In this document: piece by piece, positions 42,258 through 51,813 of the stretch
How positions within the stretch are numbered: position 1 is the first letter of the stretch
How the letters are laid out: the number at the start of each line of letters is the position of its first letter
Source: Geodermatophilus aquaeductus
Lineage (GTDB): Bacteria; Actinomycetota; Actinomycetes; Mycobacteriales; Geodermatophilaceae
Reading direction: 5' to 3'
DNA: 64,000 nucleotides
Assembly (NCBI RefSeq): GCF_900182545.1
Contig: NZ_FXTJ01000001.1
Coordinates: 744,001-808,000 of the forward strand
Notes under the pieces: generated by a model
What the model was told of the DNA's origin: nothing
The model's database searches: none
The model's input: only the letters and a program-made list of their open reading frames with translations
Program-made: the position numbers and the translations under genes

Positions 42258-43790
42258 TCAGGAGGTGCGGAGGGCGTCCTGTGCCTGGATCCGGCGGCGG
42301 AGGATGACCCGGTCAGGGGCGCCGTCGAGCGGGCCGCCGGCGGGGTCGTCGACGCCGGGCCAGCTGGTGCGGACGACGTCCTCGTCGGGGTGCAGGACGT
42401 CGCGGACGACCAGGCCCATGAGGACGACGACGGCGAGGTCGCGCGCGATCACCGCCAGGAAGAACCACTCGATGCCGACCCCGCGGTCCTCGGTGCCGAG
42501 GTACCAGAGCATCCGCAGCACCCACAGCACGACCTCGCTGGCCTGCCACAGCAGCAGCGTGCGCCAGCGCGGCCGGGCGAGCACCGCCAGCGGCAGCAGC
42601 CACAGCGAGTACTGCGGGCTCCAGACCTTGGTGACGAGCAGGAACGCCGCCAGCAGCAGGAAGGCCACCTGCGGCACCCGCGGCCGCACCGGGGCGCGCA
42701 GCACCAGCCAGCCGAGCCCGGCGACGACGAGCAGCACGCAGACCGCCACGACCGTGTTGAGCAGCACCGGCGGGGTGCCCTCGGGCAGCGGGCCGTCGAG
42801 GAACCGGCCGTCGGAGGCGGTGATCAGGACGTTCCACAGGCTGTCGGGGTCGGCCGGGCGTGCGGTGTTGAGGCGGAAGAACAGCGACCAGTTCTGCGGC
42901 GCCAGCAGCGCCACCGGCACGTCCACCGCCAGCCAGGCGACCCCGGCGGCGACGGCGGCGCGCAGCCACTCGCGCAGCCGGCCGGCCCGCAGGCACAGCA
43001 GGAACAGCGCGCCGAGCAGCAGCAGCGGGTAGAACTTCGCGGCCACGCCGAGGCCGAGCAGCACGCCCGCGAGCACGGGACGGTCGCGGGCCCAGGCCCA
43101 CATCGCGGCGGTGGCCAGCGCGACGGCGAACAGGTCCCAGTTGGTGAACGCGTGCACCAGCAGGAGCGGCGAGAGGCCGATCATCGCCGCGTCCCACGGC
43201 CGGTGCCCGGCCAGGGCGAGCACGCCGCGGACGAGGAGGAACACGCAGCCGCTCAGCAGCAGGCAGGTCGCCACGTAGTACGACTGCACCGCCGGCACCT
43301 GCGGCAGCAGGCCGGCCGCCGTCGCGAGGTCGCCGTAGAGCCGGCCGAGGAGGGCGGCCAGCGCCATGAACGCGCCGGTGAGCACCGGGTACTCGACGCC
43401 GGAGTCGAGGTAGGGGACCGCCCCGGCGTCCAGGCCGTGCAGCGCGAACAGCGGGACGGTGTCGGAGTAGCAGAGGTGCGTGTACTGCACCGACCCCGCC
43501 CAGTTCCCGTCCGAGCAGGGCGCCTGCTTCAGCCACGCCGCGGCCAGGACGACGGTGGCGTAGAGCAGGCACACCCGTAGCGGCGTCCAGAACAGCGCCC
43601 GCCCGGTGACCGCGTGCCGGCCCCACGGACCGCCGACCGCCTCGGCGGCCTGCGCCGCGACCGGGTCCGACCAGGTCGGCACCACCCGGTCGGGGCGGCC
43701 CGGGGGGACCGGCGGCGGGGCCGGGAACGCCGCGGGCCCGTCCGCCGGCGGTTGCGCCGGGGCGGACGGGCCCGTGGGGGAGGAGCTCAC
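42258..43790 (-). CDS. GT87-type polyprenyl-dependent glycosyltransferase
   Basis: A 510-residue integral membrane protein with about ten helices and a Pro-rich cytoplasmic start. The extracytoplasmic loop after the first helix carries acidic residues (YLDSGVEYPVLTGAFM), the expected catalytic region of GT-C enzymes. Further blocks are HAFTNWDLFAVALA and KVWSPQYSLWLLPLAVLARP, typical of GT87 (DUF2029) mannosyl- or arabinosyltransferases. Mycobacterium Rv0051 occupies the same spot beside ponA1, which supports the call. It lies 22 bp after the PBP gene, so the two are cotranscribed. The acceptor is unknown. Confidence 0.88.
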   Translation of the reverse strand: MSSSPTGPSAPAQPPADGPAAFPAPPPVPPGRPDRVVPTWSDPVAAQAAEAVGGPWGRHAVTGRALFWTPLRVCLLYATVVLAAAWLKQAPCSDGNWAGSVQYTHLCYSDTVPLFALHGLDAGAVPYLDSGVEYPVLTGAFMALAALLGRLYGDLATAAGLLPQVPAVQSYYVATCLLLSGCVFLLVRGVLALAGHRPWDAAMIGLSPLLLVHAFTNWDLFAVALATAAMWAWARDRPVLAGVLLGLGVAAKFYPLLLLGALFLLCLRAGRLREWLRAAVAAGVAWLAVDVPVALLAPQNWSLFFRLNTARPADPDSLWNVLITASDGRFLDGPLPEGTPPVLLNTVVAVCVLLVVAGLGWLVLRAPVRPRVPQVAFLLLAAFLLVTKVWSPQYSLWLLPLAVLARPRWRTLLLWQASEVVLWVLRMLWYLGTEDRGVGIEWFFLAVIARDLAVVVLMGLVVRDVLHPDEDVVRTSWPGVDDPAGGPLDGAPDRVILRRRIQAQDALRTS

Positions 43791-43812
43791 CCGATCAGTG
43801 TGCCCGGGCGGG

Positions 43813-46242
43813 TCAGCCGGTCAGCTGGGGCTGTTGCTGGGTGGTGGGTGCCGGCTGACCGGGCTGTGTCTGGCCGTTCCCGTTGCCCGGGACGGTGGGG
43901 GCCGTGGTGCCCGCAGGAGGCGGCGGGGTCGGCTCCGTGGGCTGCGTCGGCACCACCGGGTCGTTCGGCGGTTCCTCGTCGGTCCCGTCGTCCGGCGGCA
44001 CGGTCTCGGTCGGGGTGGCCGGGGTCGACGGCGCCGGGGTGGACGGCGTCGGCTGGGTCGGCGGCGCGGACTGGGTGGTCGGCGCCGGCTCGGTCACCGG
44101 CTCCGGCACGCCCTCGCCCGTGTCGCCGCGGATGGCCGGCCGGTCGGGCAGGTCCTCCTCCGGCGTGCCCTCGAGCACGGTGTCCATGAACTGCTGCCAG
44201 ATGGCGCCCGGCAGGCCCGCGCCGTAGATGATCGCGCCGTCGACGTTGCGGATCGGCTGGTAGCCGTCGGTGCCCATCCAGACCGCGGTGGACAGCGACG
44301 GCGTGTAGCCGACCATCCAGGCGTCGGAGTTGTCGTCGGCGTCGATGCCCTGCGTCCCGGTCTTGGCGGCCACCTCGCGGCCGCCGTCGAGCGCCCGGCG
44401 CGAGTACTGCGCCACGCCCTCCAGCGCGAAGGTGGTGTCGTTGGCGACGTCCTCGCTCATGACCTGTTCACCGGCCGGGGCGCTGTTGTCCAGCAGCACC
44501 GCACCCGCGGTGTCGGTGACCCGGGCGACGAAGTGCGCGTCGTGCCGCACGCCGCCGCTGGCGAAGGTCGCGAAGCCGGTGGCCTGGTCGATCGGGCGCA
44601 TCTCGTACTCGCCGATGCCGATCGAGGAGCCGGTGACCCCGGAGTCGGGCGCGGCCAGCGTCGTCTTGTCGTCCAGCAGGCCGCCGTTGGCCGGCCAGGT
44701 GTCGGGCATGCCCGTGGCGGCCAGCGCCGTCTCGCGGACGTTCTCCGGGCCCACCTCGTAGGCCAGCCCGTAGAACGTGGTGTTCAGCGAGCGGGTCATC
44801 GCCTCGACCAGGGTGCAGGCGCCGCAGGAGGCGCCGCCGGAGTTGCGCACCGGGGCGTCGCGGTCCGGGAAGGTCTGCGGCGAGCTGCCGTCGCGGCGCG
44901 AGGTCACGCTGATGCCCTGGTCCAGCGCGGTCGCGAGCACGTACGGCTTCATCGACGAGCCCGGCTGGCGGCGGGCCTGGGCGTAGTCGACCGCGCCGTC
45001 GCCGGCACCCACGTCGCCGCCGTAGTAGGCGCGGACGCCGCCGGTGCGCGGGTCGACGGCGACCAGGGCCTGCCGCAGGTTGTCCGGCTGGCCGTCCATC
45101 ACCTCGGCGACCGCGGCGAGCGCGGCGTCCTGGGTGGCCTTGTCGACGGTCGTGGTGATCCGCAGGCCACCGGCCCGGATCTGCTCGTCGGAGTAGCCGC
45201 GGGCCTCCAGCTCGCTGATCGCCTGCGACACGACCAGGCCCTCGGGGCCGGTCGGGATGCCCAGCGCGGAGGACTCCGGCCGGGGGAGGACCGGCGGGTA
45301 GACCGACGCGTCGCGGTCGGCCTGGGTCAGCCAGCCCTCCTCGACCATCGCGTCGAGGACCAGCCCCCAGCGGTCCTGCGCACCCTCGGGGTTGGCCTCG
45401 GGGTCGTAGGAGCTGGGGCTGCGGATCTGGACGGCGAGCACCGCGCCCTGCTGGGGGGTCAGCTGCGCGGCGGGGACGCCGAAGAAGGTGTCGGCCGCCG
45501 CCTCGATGCCGTAGGCGCCGCGGCCGAAGTAGATGGTGTTGAGGTAGTTCTCGAGGATCTCGTCCTTCGAGTACTCGTTGTCGAGCTTGACGGCGAGGAA
45601 CAGCTCCTGGAACTTGCGGCTGAACGTCTGGTCCGCCGTCAGGAAGGCGTTCTTCACGTACTGCTGGGTGATCGTCGAGCCACCCTGCGTCGAGCCGCCG
45701 GTCAGGTTGTTCCAGGCCGCCCGGACGATGCCGGTGAAGGAGATGCCCGGGTCGGAGTAGAAGTTCCGGTTCTCCGCGGCGAGCACGGCGTTGCGCGCGG
45801 GCTCCGAGACGTCGGTGAGCGCCACGTTCGTGCGGTTGGTGTCGCCGAGGCGGGCCATCTCGGTGGTGCCGTCGGCGTAGTACACGACCGTCGTCTGCGA
45901 GTTCTGCACCGAGCCGGGGTCGGGGACCTCGGTCGTGGCGTACACGACGCCGACGAAGACGCCGAGCAGGAGGAACAGGCCCAGCAGGGTGCCGAGCGCG
46001 ATCTTCAGCCGGCGACGACGCCGCTGCTTCTTGGTGCGGGCCTTCTTGCCCCCGGGCCCGCCCCCCGCGGGACGCGCGCCGGTCGGGCGCGAGCCGCCGG
46101 GACGGGAGCCGCCGGAGCCCCCGGACCGTGCTGCGCTCGTGCGGCCGCGGCCGGCGGCGGCACCGGGCGCGCGGCCGGCCGGCGGTCGGCGCGGCGGGCC
46201 GCCGGACGGCCCGACCGGCGTGGTCTCGTCGTGGGGAGGCAC
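43813..46242 (-). CDS. Bifunctional class A penicillin-binding protein (PonA1-like)
   Basis: An 809-residue peptidoglycan synthase. A basic, Gly/Arg-rich cytoplasmic tail (1-80) precedes one membrane helix (81-101), a GT51 glycosyltransferase (about 120-300, catalytic Glu157 in AAENRNFY, GGSTITQQYVKN) and a transpeptidase (about 370-660). The latter has the nucleophile motif SSMK (Ser429-Lys432), RSLN and KTGTQG. A long Pro/Thr/Glu tail (about 690-809) ends NGQTQPGQPAPTTQQQPQLTG and probably reaches into the wall. GTG 46242. Order and orientation match Mycobacterium ponA1. It polymerises and cross-links the wall with the GT87 partner downstream. Confidence 0.95.
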   Translation of the reverse strand: MPPHDETTPVGPSGGPPRRPPAGRAPGAAAGRGRTSAARSGGSGGSRPGGSRPTGARPAGGGPGGKKARTKKQRRRRRLKIALGTLLGLFLLLGVFVGVVYATTEVPDPGSVQNSQTTVVYYADGTTEMARLGDTNRTNVALTDVSEPARNAVLAAENRNFYSDPGISFTGIVRAAWNNLTGGSTQGGSTITQQYVKNAFLTADQTFSRKFQELFLAVKLDNEYSKDEILENYLNTIYFGRGAYGIEAAADTFFGVPAAQLTPQQGAVLAVQIRSPSSYDPEANPEGAQDRWGLVLDAMVEEGWLTQADRDASVYPPVLPRPESSALGIPTGPEGLVVSQAISELEARGYSDEQIRAGGLRITTTVDKATQDAALAAVAEVMDGQPDNLRQALVAVDPRTGGVRAYYGGDVGAGDGAVDYAQARRQPGSSMKPYVLATALDQGISVTSRRDGSSPQTFPDRDAPVRNSGGASCGACTLVEAMTRSLNTTFYGLAYEVGPENVRETALAATGMPDTWPANGGLLDDKTTLAAPDSGVTGSSIGIGEYEMRPIDQATGFATFASGGVRHDAHFVARVTDTAGAVLLDNSAPAGEQVMSEDVANDTTFALEGVAQYSRRALDGGREVAAKTGTQGIDADDNSDAWMVGYTPSLSTAVWMGTDGYQPIRNVDGAIIYGAGLPGAIWQQFMDTVLEGTPEEDLPDRPAIRGDTGEGVPEPVTEPAPTTQSAPPTQPTPSTPAPSTPATPTETVPPDDGTDEEPPNDPVVPTQPTEPTPPPPAGTTAPTVPGNGNGQTQPGQPAPTTQQQPQLTG

Positions 46243-46413
46243 CAGGGAGCCCCTCCTCGGGTGTCGGTGGGCGGATCGGGTCCGGCCCAGCGTGGCGTCG
46301 TTACCTGTGGGGCCCGGGGAGGACGCGCGGGCGCGCCGTCCCCCCGGGACGGGTGTGACGGACGGGTCCGCCGGTGTGCAACCGCCGGCCGGCCCGGTCC
46401 AGTCCGTGACGGG

Positions 46414-46824
46414 CTAGTCCGTGGCGGTGCGGCGGCGCCGGCGCGGCTGCCGCCCCGGCTCGGGCTCGGCTCCGAGGACGTAGGAGGAGTCCAGGTGGTT
46501 CCACCCGCACCCGCGGCACACCTCGACGGTGTACACGGAGAACTCCTCCTGCGCGGCGTCCATCCGGGCGAGTTCCGCCTCGGTCTTCGCCTGCCCGGAC
46601 ACGTGGCCCAGCCCCTCACCGTAGACGTAGTTGACGAGGGTGAGGCGTTCCCGGCGGCAGACCGGGCACGGCACGTCGGTCTGCCGGCCGTGGTAGCGGG
46701 CCGCGCGGGTGAGGTACGGGCTGGCGTCGCAGACCTCGAACAGGCCGGTGCGGCCGGACCTCACGTCGGCCAGGACGGCTCGCCGCTGCAGCGAGTAGTC
46801 GACGACGGAGCGACGTCCGGGCAC
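46414..46824 (-). CDS. DUF5318 zinc-ribbon protein (Rv0049-like)
   Basis: A 136-residue protein matching the actinobacterial DUF5318 family. The start [41 protein letters not shown] is distinctive, and two CxxC motifs ([10 protein letters not shown] and [10 protein letters not shown]) form a probable Zn ribbon. The tail is basic (RRRRRTATD). GTG 46824 is preferred; TACATT ends 7 bp upstream, so the message is probably leaderless. It lies upstream of the PBP gene, as Rv0049 does before ponA1. Function is unknown. Confidence 0.88.
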   Translation of the reverse strand: MPGRRSVVDYSLQRRAVLADVRSGRTGLFEVCDASPYLTRAARYHGRQTDVPCPVCRRERLTLVNYVYGEGLGHVSGQAKTEAELARMDAAQEEFSVYTVEVCRGCGWNHLDSSYVLGAEPEPGRQPRRRRRTATD

Positions 46825-46831
46825 GGCCGTC

Positions 46832-46837
46832 AATGTA
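46832..46837 (-). promoter_or_regulatory. -10 element TACATT, leaderless start
   Basis: On the minus strand TACATT ends 7 bp before the GTG of the DUF5318 gene. Confidence 0.55.
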
Positions 46838-46930
46838 CGCAGGTGCGCGTCCCCCGGCCCCCGGTGCGGACGGCTCGGCACGGGATCCCCGATCGGGCGA
46901 CCGGCCTCGAGTTGCCGCGCTGTTCACCGG

Positions 46931-46955
46931 TCGATGTATCGTCTCGATACATCGA
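46931..46955. promoter_or_regulatory. PadR-type operator
   Basis: Two 11-bp perfect arms (TCGATGTATCG and CGATACATCGA) flank a 3-bp spacer, 26-50 bp upstream of padR. PadR proteins bind ATGT/ACAT palindromes, so autorepression is likely, and control of the downstream ino1 is possible. Confidence 0.8.
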
Positions 46956-46980
46956 ACGGCAGGAGCCGACGGGGGGCGAG

Positions 46981-47577
46981 ATGCTCGAGTTCGCCATCCT
47001 CGGACTGCTGCAGCAGTCCCCGATGCACGGCTACGAGCTGCGCAAACAGCTCGCGGAGGTGCTGGGGGGCCTGCGCAGCATCTCCTACGGCTCGCTGTAC
47101 CCCGCGCTCAAGCGGTTGTACGCCGCCGGGCTCGTCACCACCGACGAGCCCGACCGGCACGCACCGCTGCCGGCCGACGCACCGCCGCTCACCGGCCGGC
47201 GCGGGAAGGTGGTCTACACGATCACCGCGGAGGGCAAGGAGCGCTTCGCGGAGCTGGTCAGCCAGGCCGGCCCCGAGGCGTACGACGACGGCAGGCTCTT
47301 CGGCGTCCACCTCGCCTTCTTCCGGCACACCGCCGCCGACGTGCGGCTGCGCATCCTCGAGGGGCGCCGCCGCACGGTCGAACGGCAGCGGGACGGCCTG
47401 CGGTCCTCACTGGCGCGGACCCGCGAACGGCTCGATCGCTACACGCTGGAACTGCAGCGCCACGGCCTGGACTCGGTCGACCGGGAGGTGCGCTGGCTGT
47501 CCGAGCTCATCGACAGCGAGCGCAGCCAGCCCGGCCCGGCTCCGGGGGACGAGCGTCCGCCGACCGGCGACGGGTGA
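46981..47577 (+). CDS. PadR-family transcriptional regulator
   Basis: A 198-residue PadR regulator. The N-terminal winged helix (residues 1-95) begins [24 protein letters not shown] and includes [18 protein letters not shown] and [14 protein letters not shown]. The C-terminal half (about 110-180) is a coiled-coil dimerisation region ([36 protein letters not shown]). A 25-bp palindromic operator stands in front of it, and ino1 follows 146 bp downstream. It corresponds to Rv0047c beside ino1 in Mycobacterium. The effector is unknown. Confidence 0.94.
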   Translation: MLEFAILGLLQQSPMHGYELRKQLAEVLGGLRSISYGSLYPALKRLYAAGLVTTDEPDRHAPLPADAPPLTGRRGKVVYTITAEGKERFAELVSQAGPEAYDDGRLFGVHLAFFRHTAADVRLRILEGRRRTVERQRDGLRSSLARTRERLDRYTLELQRHGLDSVDREVRWLSELIDSERSQPGPAPGDERPPTGDG

Positions 47578-47723
47578 CGCCACGCCTCCGCGGCACCGCA
47601 CCGAGCACCACCGCCGGCACCACAGCACTGCAGGCACGACGGCTGTCCAGCCCGCCGGCAGCCACCGCCAGGACCGGAACGGTCCCGCGACACGGACCAC
47701 TGGTCCAGGGAGAAGGGAAAGCA

Positions 47724-48803
47724 ATGGGAGCTGTCAAGGTCGCCATCGTCGGCGTCGGTAACTGCGCCGCCTCGCTCGTGCAGGGCGTGCACTACTACCG
47801 CGACGCCGACGAGAGCGCCTCGGTGCCCGGGCTGATGCACGTCCGCTTCGGCGACTACCACGTCTCCGACGTGCAGTTCGTCGCGGCGTTCGACGTCGAC
47901 GCCAAGAAGGTCGGCCGCGACCTCTCCGAGGCCATCGTCGCCAGCGAGAACAACACCATCAAGATCACCGACGTCCCGCCGCTCGGCGTGACGGTGCAGC
48001 GCGGCACCACCCTCGACGGCCTGGGCAAGTACTACCGGGCCACCATCGAGGAGTCCGACGACGAGCCGGTCGACGTCGTCGCCGCCCTGCGCGAGTCCGG
48101 TGCCGACGTCCTCGTCTGCTACCTGCCCGTCGGCTCGCAGCAGGCCGCCGAGTTCTACGCGCAGGCCGCCCTCGACGCCGGTGTCGCCTTCGTCAACGCC
48201 CTGCCGGTGTTCATCGCCGGGACCAAGGAGTGGGCGGACAAGTTCACCGCCGCCGGCGTCCCGATCGTCGGCGACGACATCAAGAGCCAGGTCGGCGCGA
48301 CCATCACCCACCGGGTGCTGGCCAAGCTGTTCGAGGACCGCGGCGTGCAGCTCGACCGCACGATGCAGCTCAACGTCGGCGGCAACATGGACTTCAAGAA
48401 CATGCTCGAGCGCGAGCGCCTGGAGTCCAAGAAGATCTCCAAGACCCAGGCCGTCACCAGCCAGGTCGACCGCGACATGGGCACCGACAACGTGCACATC
48501 GGCCCGTCGGACCACGTGCCGTGGCTGTCGGACCGCAAGTGGGCCTACGTCCGTCTCGAGGGTCGCGCCTTCGGCGACGTCCCGCTGAACCTGGAGTACA
48601 AGCTCGAGGTCTGGGACTCCCCGAACTCGGCCGGCATCATCATCGACGCCGTCCGCGCGGCGAAGATCGCCATGGACCGCGGGATCGGCGGCCCGATCCT
48701 GTCGGCGTCGTCGTACTTCATGAAGTCCCCGCCGGTGCAGTACAGCGACAGCGAGGCCCGCGACGCCGTGGAGGCCTTCATCCGCGGCGAGGTCGAGCGC
48801 TGA
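47724..48803 (+). CDS. ino1: Inositol-3-phosphate synthase
   Basis: A 359-residue myo-inositol-1-phosphate synthase that converts glucose-6-phosphate to inositol-3-phosphate with NAD. This is the first step toward mycothiol and phosphatidylinositol. The NAD motif is [13 protein letters not shown], and further blocks are [36 protein letters not shown] and [29 protein letters not shown], whose lysines are catalytic. The short actinobacterial length is normal. ATG 47724 follows AGAAGGGA. A 12-bp hairpin after the stop ends the transcript. Confidence 0.97.
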   Translation: MGAVKVAIVGVGNCAASLVQGVHYYRDADESASVPGLMHVRFGDYHVSDVQFVAAFDVDAKKVGRDLSEAIVASENNTIKITDVPPLGVTVQRGTTLDGLGKYYRATIEESDDEPVDVVAALRESGADVLVCYLPVGSQQAAEFYAQAALDAGVAFVNALPVFIAGTKEWADKFTAAGVPIVGDDIKSQVGATITHRVLAKLFEDRGVQLDRTMQLNVGGNMDFKNMLERERLESKKISKTQAVTSQVDRDMGTDNVHIGPSDHVPWLSDRKWAYVRLEGRAFGDVPLNLEYKLEVWDSPNSAGIIIDAVRAAKIAMDRGIGGPILSASSYFMKSPPVQYSDSEARDAVEAFIRGEVER

Positions 48804-48820
48804 GTCCCACGTGACGACGC

Positions 48821-48858
48821 CACAGGGCCCGTTGCCCTCCGGGGGGACGGGCCCTGTG
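48821..48858. terminator. Terminator after ino1
   Basis: A 12-bp perfect stem (CACAGGGCCCGT / ACGGGCCCTGTG) with a 14-nt loop begins 18 bp after the ino1 stop. Confidence 0.85.
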
Positions 48859-48902
48859 CCGTCCGGGGCCTGTCGGGACGCCGCCGACGCCGCCGGTCTG
48901 CC

Positions 48903-48908
48903 TACGCT
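48903..48908 (+). promoter_or_regulatory. -10 element TACGCT, leaderless start
   Basis: TACGCT ends 7 bp before the ATG at 48916. It overlaps no hairpin and follows the ino1 terminator. Confidence 0.5.
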
Positions 48909-48915
48909 GACCGCC

Positions 48916-49674
48916 ATGCCGCGCCGCCTGCTCGCGTCCGCGCTGGTCACGCTCGGCGTGCTGCTCGCGGGCTGCTCCGACCCCGAGGCCGACCGGCAGC
49001 CGGGTGACCCGGTGACCGCCGAGGAGGCGGGGGTGCTCGCGGGCCTGCTCGCCCGGGACACCGAGGAGGGCGGCGCGGACGTCGTCGTCTCCGCGCCCTT
49101 CGGCGAGGGCGGGCTGCTGACGCTCACCGGCGAGGTCGACTTCGACGGCGCCGCCGGCCGCGCGCAGGCGGTGACGTCCTACGGCGACGGCCGCCCTGAC
49201 GACGTCCGCACGCTGTTCTTCACCCGTGAGCAGATCTGGTTCGGCGACGTCCCGGGGCTGCCGGAGGCGCTGGCCGCCGCCGGCCTGCCCGACGTCCCCT
49301 TCGTCCGCCGCCCGGTGGTCACCGGTCCGGACGCCGTGCCGCTGACCGACGTCCTCGTGACCGTGGTGCTCAACCTCGCCGCCGCGGAGCCCGACGACGA
49401 CGCGGCCTTCCGGACCGGGGACCACACCTGGGAGGGCCAGCGCTCGATCGACCGGCGGCTGGCCACGGTCTACGCCGGCGAGGCGGGCTGGTCGGTGGCC
49501 GTGGACGACACCAGCGGCCTGCTGCTGCAGTACGTGACGCCGCTGCCGGGCCAGGAGGACGAGGTCACGGTGACGCTGTCGGACCACGGGGCGCGGACGG
49601 TCGCGCTGCCGGAGGACGGGCAGACGGTGGACGCGGCGGCGCACCCGGAGGTGGCGGCGGCCGTCGGGGTCTGA
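48916..49674 (+). CDS. Lipoprotein, LppX/LprG-like length
   Basis: A 252-residue exported lipoprotein. The signal MPRRLLASALVTLGVLLAGC has lipobox LAGC with Cys20. The mature part is acidic and beta-rich with no recognised catalytic motif. Length and pattern (repeated ADVVVSAPFGEGGLLTLTGEVDF and LLQYVTPLPGQEDEVTVTLSDHG) resemble the LppX/LprAFG lipid-carrier fold, but I cannot confirm this. The start is probably leaderless. A hairpin with a following T-rich stretch ends the gene. Confidence 0.82.
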   Translation: MPRRLLASALVTLGVLLAGCSDPEADRQPGDPVTAEEAGVLAGLLARDTEEGGADVVVSAPFGEGGLLTLTGEVDFDGAAGRAQAVTSYGDGRPDDVRTLFFTREQIWFGDVPGLPEALAAAGLPDVPFVRRPVVTGPDAVPLTDVLVTVVLNLAAAEPDDDAAFRTGDHTWEGQRSIDRRLATVYAGEAGWSVAVDDTSGLLLQYVTPLPGQEDEVTVTLSDHGARTVALPEDGQTVDAAAHPEVAAAVGV

Positions 49675-49696
49675 CCACCCGGGCCCGGACATGGGG

Positions 49697-49731
49697 GGAG
49701 GGGGCGGCCTCTTCCCCAGACCGCCCCCTCC
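49697..49731. terminator. Terminator after lipoprotein gene
   Basis: An 11-bp perfect stem (GGAGGGGGCGG / CCGCCCCCTCC) with a 13-nt loop is followed by GCGTCTTT. It lies between convergent genes. Confidence 0.8.
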
Positions 49732-49800
49732 GGCGTCTTTCCTACCAGATCCGGCCGCGGTGCGCCTCACCGGGACGGATGGTCCCGGCGTGTCCGAGAG

Positions 49801-50463
49801 TCAGTTGGCCGACGGGTCCGCAGGAGCCGTCGACAGGACGGCCAGCCGGCCGGTCTGCCGGGCGAGGACCGCGCGCCACAGCTGCGGGCCGTCGAGGTCG
49901 CTGAGGACGTCGCCGGGGGTGCCGGGCACGCACGCCCACGCGCCCTCGGCGATCTCCGCGGCCAGCTGGCCGGGGGACCAGCCCGCGTAGCCGGCGAACA
50001 CCCGCAGGCCCGCCAGGCCGCCGTCGAGGGCGTCGGGGTCGGCGTCGAGGTCGACGAGGTAGACGTCGCCGGCCACCCGCCGCAGGCCCGAGCCCTCGGC
50101 CGCGGTGCCGGGGCAGTTGGCCAGGCACAGTGCGGTGTCGGTCTCGCAGGGCCCGCCGACGTGGAAGACCCCCGGCTCGACGGCGAGGTCACACCAGCCG
50201 GGCAGCACGTCGCGGATCTCGACCTGGCTCGGCCGGCCGAGGACGACGCCGAGCGTGCCGGTGTCGTTGTGGTCGAGCACGTACACGACCGTGCCGGCGA
50301 AGTTCGGGTCGGTGAGCGCGGGCATCGCGACCAGCAGCGAGCCCGGGACGACGTCGTCGAGGGTGCCGGTCGACAACCGTGGCACCGCCGCGCGACGTCG
50401 GCCCGTGACCGGCCTGATCGGCGGGCCGGACTCGGGATCGGGTGACGAGGGCACCTGGGACAT
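49801..50463 (-). CDS. YqgE/AlgH family protein
   Basis: A 220-residue DUF179 protein. Motifs are GSLLVAMPALTDPNFAGTVVYVLDHND (family signature), GTLGVVLGRPS, FHVGGPCETDTALCLAN and FAGYAGWSPGQLAAEIAEGAWACVP. The first 30 residues are a Pro/Arg-rich extension. Biochemical function is unsettled; AlgH relatives affect transcription or redox stress. It is adjacent to the MFS gene, as Rv0038 is to Rv0037c. The ATG at 50463 follows a weak CACACT element by 7 bp. Confidence 0.9.
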   Translation of the reverse strand: MSQVPSSPDPESGPPIRPVTGRRRAAVPRLSTGTLDDVVPGSLLVAMPALTDPNFAGTVVYVLDHNDTGTLGVVLGRPSQVEIRDVLPGWCDLAVEPGVFHVGGPCETDTALCLANCPGTAAEGSGLRRVAGDVYLVDLDADPDALDGGLAGLRVFAGYAGWSPGQLAAEIAEGAWACVPGTPGDVLSDLDGPQLWRAVLARQTGRLAVLSTAPADPSAN

Positions 50464-50514
50464 CGCGTCCAGTGTGCAACAGTCCGCGGCCCGGGGGAGG
50501 GTGAGCCCGCGCCG

Positions 50515-50520
50515 TAGGGT
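50515..50520 (+). promoter_or_regulatory. -10 element TAGGGT, leaderless start
   Basis: TAGGGT ends 6 bp before the GTG at 50527 of the MFS gene. Confidence 0.5.
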
Positions 50521-50526
50521 GACCCG

Positions 50527-51813
50527 GTGCAGCGGGCCGCTCCTCCCGTGCGGCGCCTGCTGTCGCGCCGCGACTTCCGGCGGCTGCTGCTCACCCGGCT
50601 GCTCGCCCAGTCCGGTGACGGCGTCTTCCAGGCCTCCCTCGCCGGGTCCGTGCTGTTCAACCCCCAGCGGGCCACCGACCCGCTCGCCGTCGCGGTCGGG
50701 TTCGCCGTCCTCCTGCTGCCCTACTCGCTGCTCGGCCCGTTCGCCGGCGTCTGGCTGGACCGGTGGAGCCGGCGGCAGGTGCTCGTGCACGCCGACCTGT
50801 TGCGCGCCGGGCTGGTCGTCGTCGTCGCGGCCCTGGTGCTCACCGGGGCGGGCGGTCTGCCGCTCGCCGTCGCCGGTCTCGCGGTCTTCTCCGTCACCCG
50901 GTTCGTGCTCTCGGCGCTGTCGGCCGGGCTGCCGCACACCGCCGACGCCGGCACGCTGGTGACCGCCAACGCCCTGTCGACGACGTCCGGCGCGGTGGCC
51001 ACCGTCGTCGGCGGCGGCGTCGCGGTGGGGCTGGTGCAGCTGGCGCCGGCCGGGGACGCCGGCTACGCGGTCGTGGCGCTCTCGGCCGCGCTGCCCTACC
51101 TGGCGGCCGCCGCCACCGCCGCCGGGTTCGGCCGCGGCGGCCTGGGCCCGGACACCGCCACCCGCTCGGCCCGGCTGACGGCGCGGCAGGTCGTCGCCGG
51201 CATGGTCGACGGCGCGCGGTCCGTGGCGGCGCACCCGCCGGCCGCGGCCGCGCTGCTGGCCGTCTCCGGGCACCGGGTCTGCTACGGCCTGCTCACGCTG
51301 GTGTCCCTGCTGCTCTACCGCGGTCCGCTGCTCGAGGGCTCCGGGCCGATGTTCCCGGGCGGGCTGGTCGGGCTGGGCCAGGTCGTCGGCGCCGGCGCGG
51401 TCGGCACCCTGCTGGCGGCGCTGGTCACCCCGGCCGCGGTGCGCCGGCTGGGCCGCCGGCGGTGGACGGCGCTGCTGCTGGCCGCCGGGGGTGTGCTGCA
51501 GCTGCTGCTCGGGCTGGCGTTCGCGCCGCCGGCGGTCGTGGCGGGCGGGTTCGTGCTCGGCTTCGTCGGGCAGGGCGTGAAGGTGTGCGTGGACACGACG
51601 CTGCAGGAGTCCCTCGGCGACGACGTCCGCGGCCGGGTGTTCTCCGTCTACGACACGCTGGTCAACGTCACCTACGTCGCGGCGCTCGTCGTGGGCGCGC
51701 TGGTGCTGCCGCCCTCGGGCGTCTCGGTGCCGGTGCTGGTCGCCGTCGCGGCCGTGTACGGGCTGACCGCCGTCGCGTTCCTGCGCGGCAGCCGCCGGCC
51801 GGCGCGGGTCTAG
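50527..51813 (+). CDS. MFS transporter (Rv0037c-like)
   Basis: A 428-residue major facilitator protein with about twelve helices. The loop between helices 2 and 3 has GVWLDRWSRRQVLV, the MFS signature. Helices 7-12 include GGLVGLGQVVGAGAVGTLLAALVTPA and FVLGFVGQGVKVCVDTTLQESL. The late motif ESLGDDVRGRVFSVYDTLVN is typical of enterobactin exporter (EntS)/MDR-like carriers. Its stop codon shares CTAG with the stop of the convergent protease gene. The substrate is unknown. Confidence 0.9.
   Translation: MQRAAPPVRRLLSRRDFRRLLLTRLLAQSGDGVFQASLAGSVLFNPQRATDPLAVAVGFAVLLLPYSLLGPFAGVWLDRWSRRQVLVHADLLRAGLVVVVAALVLTGAGGLPLAVAGLAVFSVTRFVLSALSAGLPHTADAGTLVTANALSTTSGAVATVVGGGVAVGLVQLAPAGDAGYAVVALSAALPYLAAAATAAGFGRGGLGPDTATRSARLTARQVVAGMVDGARSVAAHPPAAAALLAVSGHRVCYGLLTLVSLLLYRGPLLEGSGPMFPGGLVGLGQVVGAGAVGTLLAALVTPAAVRRLGRRRWTALLLAAGGVLQLLLGLAFAPPAVVAGGFVLGFVGQGVKVCVDTTLQESLGDDVRGRVFSVYDTLVNVTYVAALVVGALVLPPSGVSVPVLVAVAAVYGLTAVAFLRGSRRPARV

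Noticed and set aside
46313..46348. CCCGGGGA...TCCCCCCGGG hairpin as a DUF5318 terminator
   Set aside because: The stem has several mismatches and a long loop; in DNA this rich in G+C it may be chance.
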